DNA of 64,000 nucleotides from Aplectana chamaeleonis (Eukaryota; Nematoda; Chromadorea; Rhabditida; Cosmocercidae): the NCBI GenBank assembly GCA_029168955.1, contig JAPDOI010000144.1, forward strand, positions 744,001 to 808,000, given 5' to 3'. Positions 46,012 to 58,690 of the stretch are shown here, in pieces (the first letter of the stretch is position 1; each line of letters opens with the position of its first letter). The position numbers and the translations under genes are program-made. A model generated the notes under the pieces. It had not been told where the DNA came from, did no database searches, and worked only from the letters and a program-made list of their open reading frames with translations.

Positions 46012-47255
46012 GCCACACGTGCGACTTGCTACGCCTGCCTTACCCTCGCGCGCCGGTCTGACAAGAGAAAAACAATAGAAGAAAGGGCTATTTTAGATGA
46101 AATATAATTCTGTTATAGGGCCAATCTTCACCTACAATCCGGATTTCATTTCATTGGGGGCGCTAGTTTGCTGAGGGGCGCCTACCACAGGTATTCCAAG
46201 GAAGCGCGCGGCAAAACCGCAGGAAAAAACGGTGTTCTCTCAGATATTTTGGTCTAAATTTGAGAATCACTTACTATGCAAAGAGCCAGAATCACATTAT
46301 GAGCCATTTCGCAATGCGTAACGTTTTAACAGGTGGTAGACTCGTCCTGCGTCTCACTACTGAAAAGTTTACAAATTTCGAAATTAAGTTTTATGGTTCT
46401 TCCCGGCATTTTCTCGTCCCTATCATCATGAACACGTGTTACTGTAGCAGGCTCCACGAAGGAAACTCGAAGGCGAAATCCATCGTCAAAATTGCCTTCA
46501 GGTCTGAGGTACTCAAAAATGTGCAATCTCCTGGATTCTTCCATGGTTCTTCTTTTTTCGTTCATCTCTGATCGGATCTCATTTCCTCGTTGAACACTCT
46601 TCACAGCAAGATGTTGCGCAGTGCGCGATGTCGTAACTGTATCTATTACGTGGAGGTTCCAGCTAATGATGCTTTGGTATAGTCACACGAGCCGCGTTCC
46701 AGTTTTGATTGTTTGTTGTTTTACCCCGAAGACATACTATTCACACATGCATACACATACATACTTCAGTAGAGCTGGCTGAGTGGTGAGTAATCCGGAT
46801 GGGGGGAGGCGAAAGGCCCTAAAGGCAGTGTTCGTGAAATCTCGTTTTTGAGTTTTCAGTGTGAAACACTATGCTGGCAGATTCTGGAGGGGAGAGGGTC
46901 GAAGAAAGCATCGAAAACGGGCCAGGAATCGATAAAAGCGACGGCGAAGGGAAGATTCTGTTGTCCCAGTACGCCCGCCTTTATCCCGCTCCGCCCCCTT
47001 CTGACGAGCTTTTGGCACCGCGGACGTTTCGATGGCTAACTGCCAAGAAACTCCGCCACGTCGAGCGTGGTCGATTCGCGCAGCTTCCGCCACTGGCGCG
47101 CGCTTGCGGAAACTAGCATGGCCGTAAGCTCTCCCATGCCCTGCACGCTAGAAGCCGCTATTTAAGCTTAATCTGAGCGTTTTTCTTGGCTTTTTCTTCT
47201 CTATTCGAAAACTCACGAGTGGAAAACTCCATTTTTGAGTCAAATCCGAGTGTAT
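46012..47255. other. Unannotated DNA, about 1.2 kb
   Basis: Contains one AGGCAGTG-type end (CTAAAGGCAGTGTTCGTGAA at 46830) without a visible partner. Frames on both strands at 46848-47116 are not supported. Confidence 0.4.
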
Positions 47256-47491
47256 CAGGCGGTTCTCGGCCCCGAGCCGCACAGAACAGCAATCGGAGCC
47301 GCCTGACAGTACGGCTCGTTCTCCCAATCTTCGGGCCACTGCTGTTGCTATTCGGGCGAATTGGAGCAGCCCGGACAGCAACCTCGGTGGTCCGTAAAGC
47401 ACCAGCAGTGGCCCCGACAGCAACAGAAGCCGATCCGCAGATTGGGAGAACGAGCCGAACTGTCAGGCGGCTCGTGGCCGATAATCGCCTG
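47256..47491. mobile_element. GC-rich foldback element with CAGGCG ends
   Basis: CAGGCGGTTCTCGGCC at the left and GGCCGATAATCGCCTG at the right are inverted. Inside, GGAGCCGCCTGACAGTACGG CTCGTTCTCCCAATCT is inverted as AGATTGGGAGAACGAGCCG AACTGTCAGGCGG. Long open frames here are mirror artefacts. Confidence 0.65.
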
Positions 47492-49032
<1,541 letters not shown>

Positions 49033-50255
49033 ACACGAGCAAGCTCATGTGGAATCATATTAAAGATGAAAGAAAAACGATAAGTCGTAAATCATACACA
49101 GCTATTTCTCATCAACGACACATTATAAGAGTACGTGTCAACAAGACTCAGCAGTACCAGCAAACAACATCAACATCGGTCATGGATCCAGGTTAATATC
49201 CAACCATTTTTTGAAGGCTCGAATATCGATGGGTGGCACAGATTTTTTGAATAGATCGAAGTACTCTCGCCCTGCTCTCAGGGTAAAATAGTGAAATCTA
49301 CGATTATGCTTGGCGCGAGGTAGGATATATTTTGTTTCTCCTCCTCTAGTGATAGAAGTTCTCAAAGTACAAAACTGCCCAAGATGAGGACCGCATGCAC
49401 CAGTGAGGATTTTATGAAAAACTATAAGAATAAACCTCCTCCTTCTAAAGCGAAGAGTATCCAAAGAAAGGTCGCATTTCTTTCAGGAGCAGATGGTATT
49501 CTATCATAAAGAAACCCGAGAACCCTAGTCATAAGCTTGCGCGTAAAACTATTCTGAACCTGTTCAAGAACTTTATCCGATTAAGCTTTGTAAGGGCTGA
49601 ATATCGGGGTACCATATTCCAAAATTGGTCTTACATAAGTTTTGTACGCGCGTAGCAAAAATGTCGAATTCCTGGTTGTCAGCACTCTGAACATTTTGTA
49701 CACCATCCGAGTTGCCTTACGTGCGATTTCGTCACAATGTTTGTCAAAGTTGAGGTCACTGGTGACTACGAGTCCAAGATCTTTTTGCTCATCGATCACT
49801 TTGATGTGCGACTGTTGAATGCAATAAGGAGACCTATTGTTACGTGAACCCAAATGTGAAACACAGGTTTTCTCCCCACTTATTGGAAGGGACCATGTCA
49901 CGGACCACTCATGGACAACATCTATTGCCCTCTGTAAGGCGGCGCAATCCTCAACGGTAGTTATCGAGTGATAAATCTTAACATCATCAGCAAACGCGGA
50001 GCATCGAACACCAGCGGAAACAATTATTGATGGGAATGTTAAGTGAAAATGTTGAATAAAATTGGAGACAACACGCCTTCTTGAGGGACCCCACTTGCTG
50101 CAGCTCTCGGCGTAGAGTAAGCGTCATTAACACGCACCCTGAACGTTCTGCGCGACAAAAATTCTTCTAGCCAGTGGATAATGCGGGCGTGAGCACCTAC
50201 AGACTTAAGCTTGTGGAGTAGTTTATCATGACATAATCGTGTTCAGCGCCCGAAA
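49033..50255 (-). pseudogene. 5'-truncated CR1-like non-LTR retrotransposon
   Basis: Minus-strand remnant of a reverse transcriptase. Recognisable pieces in order: KLLHKLKSVGAHARIIHWLE (about 50230-50165), SGVPQEGVLSPILFNIFT (50041-50100), FADDVKIYH (about 49970-50000, catalytic box), KDLGLVVTSDLNFDKH and TYVRPILEYGTPIFSP (49581-49800), then IDIRAFKKWLDINLDP ending at 49180. At least three frameshifts separate the pieces. The endonuclease and fingers are missing. A 3' untranslated region of ~150 bp leads into (TAAA)n. Group assignment (CR1/L2-like) is by motif pattern. Confidence 0.85.
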
Positions 50256-50439
50256 CAATCCCCCTAGGCAAAATTTGGGTGAAAGCACATTTTCCGAACC
50301 TTCTGCAGACTGATCGCGTTTTGGACTTGAACGGATTTTCAATTCAGCGTTCAATTATTCATATCAATTGCGAAGTACAGAAAGCGTTGAAGAAAAATAT
50401 TCCACATCTGAATTATGATTCGCCCTGGGGGATATTTGG

Positions 50440-50830
50440 GATGCTTGTCACGAATCCGAGGTTTATTTGTAGTTTTCCAAAGTTTTCGACTGAATTTGTT
50501 CAGAATTTCCCGTTCGCAAAAAATTTCGACGTCAAATTCCACTTTTGACGAATTCCGGAATTTGACGACAGATGTGGCTCAAATGGTTCTTCTGGGGTTA
50601 TTTGGAGTGCTCAGCACGAATCTGAGGTCCTTTTGCCGATTTTCTACAGTTCACGGTAGATTACGGTGGGTATACGGTAGTTTCGTCAAAGTCTCAGATT
50701 TGACTCAAAATTGTTATGTGGGGGTTACCCGGGGTGTAGAATACGAATTCGATGTCCATTTGTCGATTTTCGAATTATTAATAGGTTTTGCCCCCCAAAT
50801 AGCATGTCGGCTACCGTAACGTACAGTGAA
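50440..50830 (+). repeat. Degenerate repeat with CACGAATC..AGGT words
   Basis: Two loose copies of GGGGTTATTTGGAGTGCTCA GCACGAATCTGAGGTCC-like sequence. Relatives occur near 39870, 22265 and 54390-54715. Function and ends unknown. Confidence 0.45.
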
Positions 50831-50891
50831 CCTCAGAATTCCGACAATAGGACCCCAGAGTAGTGTTGAGCACCCCAAATTACCCTTATAT

Positions 50892-51092
50892 TTTGGCTCT
50901 ATCCTAAGGAGGGGGGCCACTCATAGAAATGAAAAGATTATACCACAGTCACTCACAAGATCATTTCGTATCACTGTGATAGCAAATGTTTTTGTTCTAG
51001 ATATTTTGTTGGGTCTTAGTTGAGAGTAGGGTTCACTTTCATTTCTGACTTGAATCCTGAGTGCCCCCCCCCTCCTTAGGATAGAGTCCATA
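50892..51092. mobile_element. Inverted-repeat element with poly-G ends
   Basis: CTCTATCCTAAGGAGGGGGG then CCACTCA on the left; inverted TGAGTG, long C run, TCCTTAGGATAGAG on the right; both ends then share AGAAATGAAA-type sequence. The same end occurs singly near 9060 and 57140. Confidence 0.75.
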
Positions 51093-52146
51093 TTTTTAGC
51101 AAAATCCGGTATTTTTTTTTTCAAAACACCCTAAAAGTTGTATTTTCGCAAAGCTTTAAAAACGCTGATAATTTCTTTCAGAGTTAGTCTAAGCAGCTGC
51201 GATGGCCATATTCGGATACACGTCCAAAAATGATTCTATAAAAGTGCATTTCATTTGGAAGTTTGACCAAACGGAGTTCCCTTGTTAGACGATTACTCCG
51301 GAAAGACAGTTCTTTCTAGCTGAGCGAAAGCTTCACCCAGGAGGTTATATATGTGCCAATTGAGGAGTCTGCACTCTATATATTTATTACAATTCTAGGA
51401 ATTCTAAGGTATCAACAGTCTTTCGATAGTTCGGTGGTTGACTCGTAGAATTCGGTTATAACCTAACGCAAGAGGGGAATGAATTGTGACGCTGATCACG
51501 AATTTGACATCGTCTCACATAAAAAAATATAGGTTTTGGTTTTCGGAAAATCACTGTACGGACACGGTGGATTGGTGAATAAATCAGATTCAGGCAAAAC
51601 TCCCCAACTTGATCAAGGTTTCGGCGTATGGATTTTTCGAACTCACAGGTCAAAGCTTCCACGAAAGAATTTTTACCGATCTAATTGTTTGGGTTTTCGC
51701 CAAAATCTTTTTTTAAGATTCTTTTTCAATGCCACCTTCTGATGTTCACAAATGAACGAGTTCCTCGACTGAAGTTTTTAAAAACTGCAAAAGACCCCAT
51801 TTTTCCACATCCTCGAATCCTCTCAAAAAAAAAATCAAAGCAACCTTCTCCAAAAATACGGTAGAAGTGATTTTTTTTGAAATTTCGTCGTTCCCGAATG
51901 ATTCCTTTGCATAATTCATCACAACTTTTTTTCGATTTTTTTTTCAAATTTTCGAAATGAGTGTTTTTTTCATTTTCAGATACCGTCCTTTTCGCGTTCT
52001 CAAATTAAAGAATTTTTGATCGAAGTTTCTGAAGATTCTAAGGTTGGATTTTTCTTCAAAATCGGTCCGAGTTCGTTCGAAAGGAGAATTCTGAAAATTT
52101 AGCTTCCTGGCAAAAGTAACGATTTGGTAATGCCATTTATAGGTTT
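51093..52146. other. Unannotated AT-rich DNA, about 1.05 kb
   Basis: No recognised gene or repeat. Many homopolymer T and A runs. Confidence 0.4.
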
Positions 52147-52622
52147 AAAAAAAGTTTCAAAAATATCTTGGAATATCCTAGAAACGATTCGGCGTAAAAT
52201 GGCCTGGAGTAATAAAAAGCTAGAAAATGAAGCGAAATAACTAAAAATACGATTTGGTGGTCAATGGCAGACGAGGGATTGGATTTTACAAGCTTCTCCG
52301 TTAAACTTATCGAAGCGAAGTCAAGCGCGATATGGATTGGAGCGTTGCGTTCACCTAGCTTAAACTATGTTGATTCCCTTATCACAGCTTTCAAAAAGGG
52401 CTTGATGTTTCCCTGGGGCGCTTGATATCGTTTTGAAAGTTTAACGGAGAAGCTTGTAAAATTCGATCCCTCCTCTGTTACTGCTTCTAAATAGTTGGCC
52501 TGATTGACCGCCGAATCGTATTTTCAGTTATTGCACTTCAGTTCCTAGCTTTTTTATTACTTCAGGCCATTTTACGCCAAATCGTTTCTAGGATATTTCA
52601 AGATATTTTTGAAACTTTTTGT
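52147..52622. mobile_element. Large foldback element with ~180-bp arms
   Basis: Left arm (AAGTTTCAAAAATATCTTGG ... TTACAAGCTTCTCCGTTAAA) is inverted on the right (TTTAACGGAGAAGCTTGTAA ... AGATATTTTTGAAACTT) with scattered changes, around a ~90-bp centre. Directly abuts the next MITE. Confidence 0.85.
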
Positions 52623-52634
52623 TACTAAAACTAA

Positions 52635-52911
52635 AGGCACAGTCTAAGCTCAGGGACGAAATCTGAGATTTCCATACAATTGTAAAGTCGACCTACGTTA
52701 AATAACACCTCCAAATGACGGAAGTTTCGTCCACCATGAAAAACCCCGGAAAATTCGTCCACCATGATTCCGTAGCTCAACTTTTGAAGGGCCATAACTC
52801 CGTTCCTAGGGGGTCTTAAACGATTTCAAGAGATACCATTGGAATCAGCGTGGGACACTTCTCAAGATAGGTAGAAAACCAGAAAATCGATACTGAGGTT
52901 GGACTGTGCCT
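52635..52911. mobile_element. TTAA-type MITE, AGGCACAGTCC subfamily, short copy
   Basis: Left flank CTAA, right flank TTAA. Ends AGGCACAGTCTAAGCTCAG and CTGAGGTTGGACTGTGCCT. The right ~50 bp match the left ~50 bp of the copy at 35364 in inverse orientation; the interior differs and repeats TTCGTCCACCATGA twice. Confidence 0.75.
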
Positions 52912-53125
52912 TTAATACTTGGGTAACCGTTGCAAACAAATATCCCATTTTTTAAAAAAGCACTTGAAGTCTGTCTGAATTAAACAGTCCGAGGTCGCAC
53001 TGCGAATCGTGGGGCCGTCAAAGGCGATTCTCGGGCGAAACCCCTCACGGCTGCACAGGTTGAGCTCAATATTGCTCAATATTTGCCAAGTATTTTTGCC
53101 AATCAGTTTACAGGTCTTAAAAATG

Positions 53126-53232
53126 TCTAACAAGGCTTAATCCTCACAGACGCCTCGGTCATCGGGACTCACGCGTAAAATAAAATGCGTGTGGTGCAGG
53201 CGCACACAACACACGCGCCTTTACGCGCAATT
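53126..53232. repeat. ~105-bp repeat, inverse copy at 61.56 kb
   Basis: AGACGCCTCGGTCATCGGGA CTCACGCGTAAAATAAAATG and the following CAGGCGCACACAACACACGC GCCTTTACGCGC match the reverse complement of 61563-61672. Confidence 0.85.
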
Positions 53233-53518
53233 CGCTAAAATTCACCGACTCACCGTTTCTCGGATTTACGTTCGTTAGAGTCCGAATTCAGATCAGAAAG
53301 AGCTTTGCGGCCAGTTTTTCTTACAGAAGATCGTTTTAAATACGAAAACCAGTTGTCTTGTAAATACACTCAAGTAATACAACTGGAATAGTTCATTTTT
53401 TCATGTGGTACGGAATCCACTTATCATATATTCACTTGTGATATATTCTTTATACTTTTTAAAGTCATTTTTTAATATTTTTTTAATATTGATGACGACC
53501 AAAGTGGGATATATAGCC
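53233..53518. other. Unannotated spacer
   Basis: No recognised feature. Confidence 0.4.
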
Positions 53519-53522
53519 TTAA

Positions 53523-54070
53523 AGGCAGTGGTCGCGATCAAATTTGCTTGTCGTCTTTTTCTCTCTGAACCCTTTTCTGGGTCTCGAGTAGTAGGACCTA
53601 TAAGAAAAAATCACGAAAAAACCACTGTTTTGGGCCGAATTTGAAACCTGAACTTTTTTGTCTTTTGATGGTGGACGAGCCCTCTCCACATCATCGGCAT
53701 CGATGACCTCTTATATCAAGAACATCAGCTAGCTTGAAATTGAAAGTCAATCAATGAACCTTCGAATTTATGTACACATCTAGTCAAAAACATTGACTGA
53801 AGTGATGCTTTCATTATTCAACTGTTTTTATTCGTTAAATTTGCATATATTTCTTCCTCTGAATGTCGATGATTTTTGACTGCCCGGCATGAGACTGCGA
53901 TCTGTTTCGTCATCGCTGTGCACGTGTGCACGAACTAGCTTCTTTGGGCCCTAGAAACTCTAATTGTAGACCGTTTTTCACCGCGCTACCTTCATAGTTT
54001 TTCAGCTGTTTTTGATCTAAGCTGATTTTTGTAGTTTTTTCGATAACGTTTTTCATCGTGACCACTGCCT
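53523..54070. mobile_element. TTAA-type MITE, AGGCAGTGGTC subfamily
   Basis: Left TTAA-AGGCAGTGGTCGCGATCA, right TCGTGACCACTGCCT-TTAA. TTAA flanks both ends (53519-53522 and 54071-54074). The interior has no transposase; the 126-codon minus-strand frame crossing the right end is not a gene. Confidence 0.75.
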
Positions 54071-54389
54071 TTAAGAGGCACAAAGCTGAGAAACTCATGT
54101 GATCTGGTGGACAATAACACTGTGATAAGGAATTTGTGATACGAAACCGATGTACTGTCATTCGCGCTAGAGGGTTAAGAACACATGCTGAATCATTTAC
54201 TTCCTTCCTCGTCTGTGTGAGCTTCCCCACAGCGCCTGGCGAGGTCAGAGTAATGATGGAACGTTTCCTAACATTCAGGGCAGACAACATTCAAGACTGC
54301 ATCATTGACTTGATGATCATGCTGAACCCGTTGATGATAAAAAGTGGAATACGTTTCTTAGACGCTTTTTGTACCCCGTATTGATATAG

Positions 54390-54715
54390 TTGAACGCTGA
54401 ACCGAAAATCCGTACAAGTCCAAAACGCTATCAGTCTGCAGAAGGTTCGGAAAATGTGCTTTCACCCAAACTTTGCTTAGGGGTGTGTGTTTCGGGCGCT
54501 AAACACTATTATAAGATCCTTTTCCGGATTTTCGTAAAAGTAATGCGCTTTTGGAGTATAGAATATGTACTAAAATCAGAAAAAACGCCTTGTGCAAGTG
54601 GAAAACGCTTTCACTCTGTGCAAAGTTCGGAAAACATGCTCTCACCTGAACTGTGATCAGGCGGTTATTCTGGGTGCTGGACACGATTATGAGGTCAGAT
54701 TCCGAATTTTTCAAA
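54390..54715 (+). repeat. Two degenerate tandem units, period ~181 bp
   Basis: CAAGTCCAAAACGCTATCAG ... TTCGGAAAATGTGCTTTCAC recurs as CAAGTGGAAAACGCTTTCAC ... TTCGGAAAACATGCTCTCAC, followed in each unit by a CTGGACACGATTATGAGGTC-type end. Confidence 0.65.
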
Positions 54716-55955
54716 GACTAAAGCGCGTTTCGTAACGTCCAGCAGGTGCGGAACTGGCGAAAAAGGGCTACACGAATTCTTAACTGGTTCATACGTCTAA
54801 AGGATGCTTTCACGCTCCACTTTTGATACCTCTTGGCTTTGTAACCGTGGAACTTGCAGTAATCAGAATGTTTCAGGGAGAGGGTTTTTGCAAATTCCTC
54901 ATTTCTAAGGGGTTAAGAATCTGATGATTTGAAGAACACACTTCAAGACTCCCAAAAAGCTTTGAACTTGACCGAATTCCTCTGATTACCTAGTAAAAAT
55001 AAAATCGAATTTTCACCGAAAGTTTGCCTTTTCAAGCGAAATTTTCGGCAAACGGCCACGGCAAACGCCAAAAGTGGCCGGCGAACGGCAAACGGCAATT
55101 GCCGCACTCCCCTGGTGAATAACCAAAACAGAGGCACAGATTCAGACGATGGCATCCTGCTCCCCTGTCATCAACAATGGAGACTGGACAATTAAGTGTT
55201 GAATACATAGGATGCCAAACGCGGCTACATTAGATAAGCAAAACGGTTGCAAAAAAAGGATTTCAAGGATGGCAACGCGGATCGAGGTTCTGAGGAAAAC
55301 TCGAAAAGACTCGTGGTGAGCTTGTTTAGGAACTTCCTGGAGAACTTGTCTGGTGCCTTAGAGTACCAGGTTATTTTTGCGGTGGCCTACCGCACTCTTG
55401 TAATCTCCAAGTACCGAGCGGTACACATTGCCAAGGTTAAATACAGTGGTGATACTAATTGCATTGCCACATCGCCGACCGCTCATGTTAAGTAGGTAAA
55501 CTCTCGAGGGAATACTGAAAATTATTGTTCTTGTTATGAATTACATATATACACCGCTCGGTATCGCTCCAGCCGCGAAGCGGCTGGAGAGGTTTGGTTT
55601 TGCCTAGGCCTTGTGATCACTTAGAATTTTATAAAATAGTTTATAGAATCTTTGAAACAAAATTTCTGAAGATTTCCTTCTGGATATAAGCGAAGGGGTC
55701 CAGAAGACACCTGCTGTCCGAATTTCAGCAAAATCGGTTCACAAATAACGAAGTTGTGGAGCCCGAAAGCTTAAGAAAATTTCATGGTGTGCGCCGTATT
55801 GTGAGCCGTAGGCCGTAGGCCGTAGGCCGTCACGCTTTTCAGTCCTCACTGCTAATAGCCACTGCCAATGGTCTCAGGCAATCAACTTGGCAGACAGGTA
55901 AGTTGGTAGGAGGTACGTAGGCTGGTAATTAACCGATTTGTAGGTGAGGGGGGAT
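54716..55955. other. Unannotated DNA, about 1.2 kb
   Basis: No gene recognised. Notable items are a CCAGCCGCGAAGCGGCTGG hairpin near 55570 and short AGGCCGT repeats near 55807-55830. Confidence 0.4.
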
Positions 55956-57246
55956 TCTGATGACGTGATTGGGACGTAGTGAAAAGTGCTTCGGGCTTGA
56001 TGACGTCATCGGGACGTCGTGAAAAGTGCCTCGAGTTTCTGATGACGTCATCGGGACGTCGTGAGAGCGCTTCGGGCTTCTGATGAGGTCATGGGGACGT
56101 CGTGAAAAGTGCTTCGGGCTTGTGATGGCGTCATCGGGACGTCGTAAAAGTGCTTGGCTTCTGATGACCTCATCGGGACGTCGTGAAAAGTGCTTCGGGC
56201 TTCTGATGACGTCATCGGGACGTCGTGAGAGTGCTTCGGGCTTCTGATGACGTCATCGGGACGTCGTGAAAAGTGCTTCGGGCTTCTGATGACGTCATCG
56301 GGACGTCGTGAGAGTGCTTCGAGCTTCTGATGGCGTCATCGGGACGTCGTGAAAAGTGCTTCGGGCTTCTGATGACGTCATCGGGACGTCGTGAAAGTGC
56401 TTCGGGCTTCTGATGACGTCATCGGGACGTCGTGAAAAGTGCTTCGGGCTTCTGATGACGTCATCGGGACGTCGTGAGAGTGCTTCGGGCTTCTGATGAC
56501 GTCATCGGGACGTCGTGAAAAGTGCTTGGCGGTTCTGATGACGTCATCGGGACGTCGTGAGAGTGCTTCGGACTTCGATGACGTCATGGGGACGTCGTGA
56601 AAAGTGCTTCGGGCTTCTGATGACGTCATCGGGACGTCGTGAGAGTGCTTCGGGCTGCTGATGACGTCATCGGGACGTCGTGAAAAGTGCTTCGGGCTTC
56701 TGATGACGTCATCGGGACGTCGTGAAAGTGCTTCGGGCTTCTAATGACGTCATCGGGACGCCGTGAAAAGTGCTTCGGGCTTATGATGACGTCATCGGGA
56801 CGTAGTGAAAAGTGCTTCGGGCTCCTGATGACGTCATCGGGACGTCGTGAAAAGTGTTTCGTGCTTCTGACGACGTCATCGGGACGTCGTGAAAGTGCTT
56901 CGAGTTTCTGATGACGTCATCGGGACGTCGTAAAAAGTGCTTCGGGCTTCTTATGACGTCATCGGGACGTCGTGAGAGTGCTTCGGGCTTCTGATGAGGT
57001 CATGAGGACGTCGTGAGAGTGCTTCGGGCTTCTGATGACGTCATCGGGACGTCGTGAAAAGTGCTTCGGGCTTCTGATGACGTCATCGGGACGTCGTGAA
57101 AGTGCTTCCATTCATTTTCATGAGAAAGTCGTGGGTGCCCCCCCCCCGTCTAGGATAGTCCCAAGAGTGCTTCGGGCTTCTGATGACGTCATCGGGACGT
57201 CGTGAAAAGTGCTTCGAGCTTCTGATGAAGTCATCGGGACGTCGTG
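55956..57246 (+). repeat. 41/42-bp satellite carrying CRE octamers
   Basis: About 30 tandem units of the form TGATGACGTCATCGGGACGT CGTGAAAAGTGCTTCGGGCT TC. Two spacer variants, GTGAAAAGTG (42 bp) and GTGAGAGTG or GTGAAAGTG (41 bp), often alternate, giving an ~83-bp higher-order period. More than twenty units contain the palindrome TGACGTCA. One break at about 57110-57168 holds a poly-C segment. Minus-strand frames reading MTSSEARSTFHDVP are artefacts of the unit length. Confidence 0.95.
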
Positions 57247-57807
57247 GAAACCCGGATAGTGGGCAGGTGTTCGGGCCCCGGTGCTGCTCATCCGAAAAGT
57301 TGTGAAGACCACCCCGTAGAGTGAGCAGGAGCCCAGACTCGATGCTAGCCATCCGAGAAATTATGCCCCGAAATTTGCGCAGGACAGAACACCTTGCAAA
57401 ACTTTTGTAAAAGTGTAAGGATGACAAGCATAGCAAGCAGAAAGTTTGAGATGTTATGTGAGTAATGTCAGGTCATGTTGCCAGGCTGCTTTTCAGTTTC
57501 GTAAGGTCATTCACAGAACCCCATTTTGAGTGCTCCCTCTTCCTTCTTCACCAGCCTACTGATTTTTCTGCAATAAATGGTACTTGCTCATTAGCATCCA
57601 AATTCAAAACAAATTGTTAGAACTATCTCCATTCGCAGCTCAGCAGAGCTTTTTCATATCAGATTCATGGAATCGACGCGGCTGTTCTGCGAAGGAATGG
57701 GGCAACGGAAACGAAATAATGAGTATGTAAAACTGCTTTGTTCCACTGATGTGAAAGTGTCCAGATGGAATGGAAGGTAGTTTCTGACTGTCCCGGTTTT
57801 AAGTTAG
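57247..57807. other. Unannotated DNA
   Basis: No recognised feature. Confidence 0.4.
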
Positions 57808-58005
57808 TTTCATTTGAAAGCGAAGAACTGCAGGCAGATTCTGCATCCGGCTGTAGGCCAGCAGGCTTTCATGATTATCGACCGGGCTGGCTACGTCTGG
57901 GCGACCAACTATAACCGGGGCCTAAGGTCCCTGTCAGAGTTGGTTGAGAAAATCACCGTGGCCGACCCGTTCGATACGTATGAAAAACATGGAAGGTGCA
58001 AATAA
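57808..58005 (+). CDS. Possible isolated exon, product unknown
   Basis: I do not recognise this protein. The frame opens after a TAG at 57805 and has no ATG near its start. It encodes a globular-looking, compositionally balanced peptide including QQAFMIIDRAGYVWATNYN and then SELVEKITVADPFDTYEK before a stop. Codon use is more GC-rich and protein-like than the surroundings. Possible splice acceptors (TTTGAAAG, ACTGCAG) precede it. It could be a 3' exon, a captured gene fragment or chance. Confidence 0.25.
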   Translation, partial: FHLKAKNCRQILHPAVGQQAFMIIDRAGYVWATNYNRGLRSLSELVEKITVADPFDTYEKHGRCK

Positions 58006-58690
58006 CACCCGGTGTAGCCAGATGTGGCTGACGCGATCAATATGAATGAATTATGTGGAACGATATCATGGATATCATTCATTTCTTAGCTAATATCATG
58101 TGAACATCGGTCTTGTCAGCCACATCGAGTGATTTTTCTGAGATAGTTTTACAACAGTTTGGGTCATTGATTCTTGTGACCACAGAAAGAGGACTGATCT
58201 AGTGGGGAGATGAAGAGGTCTTTGTTCGAAATTCTTGCATGGGATATTACAGCGTAATATCAAGAAAAAGTGAATTTTCGCGGCTTTAGCTTTGGCTGCT
58301 AAAAAATGCTCAGTCAGTACCCTGATCTCCATCAAATTTCAGTTTCAACTTTGAAAACCGCTAAGTTTTGTTGAAAACCAAAAAAAGCGTTGGATAGAAG
58401 ACGCTTTCGACCAGTATTGCCCTTACCAGGACAAAATTCCGGTCCGCAATTGTGGACAAACGCTGTTGCAGCACGTAATGTGAAGAAGTCGTGCTGGGAC
58501 CGAGGTTGATCGTGCCGGGACTGCGTGGTCCCACCAGTATTGTCATAGTGTCGCGTGCTGCCATAGCGTGTTTCTGCGATTGCGGACCAGAGATTCGCTC
58601 GGATGAAAGCACTTTTTCAAGTACTCGTCGAAAACAGATTTATTCTGAAACACATATCATCACTGGGAAGTTGAGGCATTTCCATGTTTA
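58006..58690. other. Unannotated DNA
   Basis: No feature recognised up to the truncated 5' edge of the next retrotransposon. Confidence 0.4.

Noticed and set aside
53910..54290. 126-codon minus-strand ORF
   Set aside because: It crosses the right end and TTAA flank of the 53523-54070 MITE and shows no domain.
55956..57246. CRISPR array
   Set aside because: Units are contiguous with no unique spacers, and the context is eukaryotic.
56378..57436. Minus-strand frames with MTSSEARSTFHDVP repeats
   Set aside because: The 42-bp unit is divisible by three so frames stay open by chance; 41-bp units shift them, which is incompatible with a conserved repeat protein.
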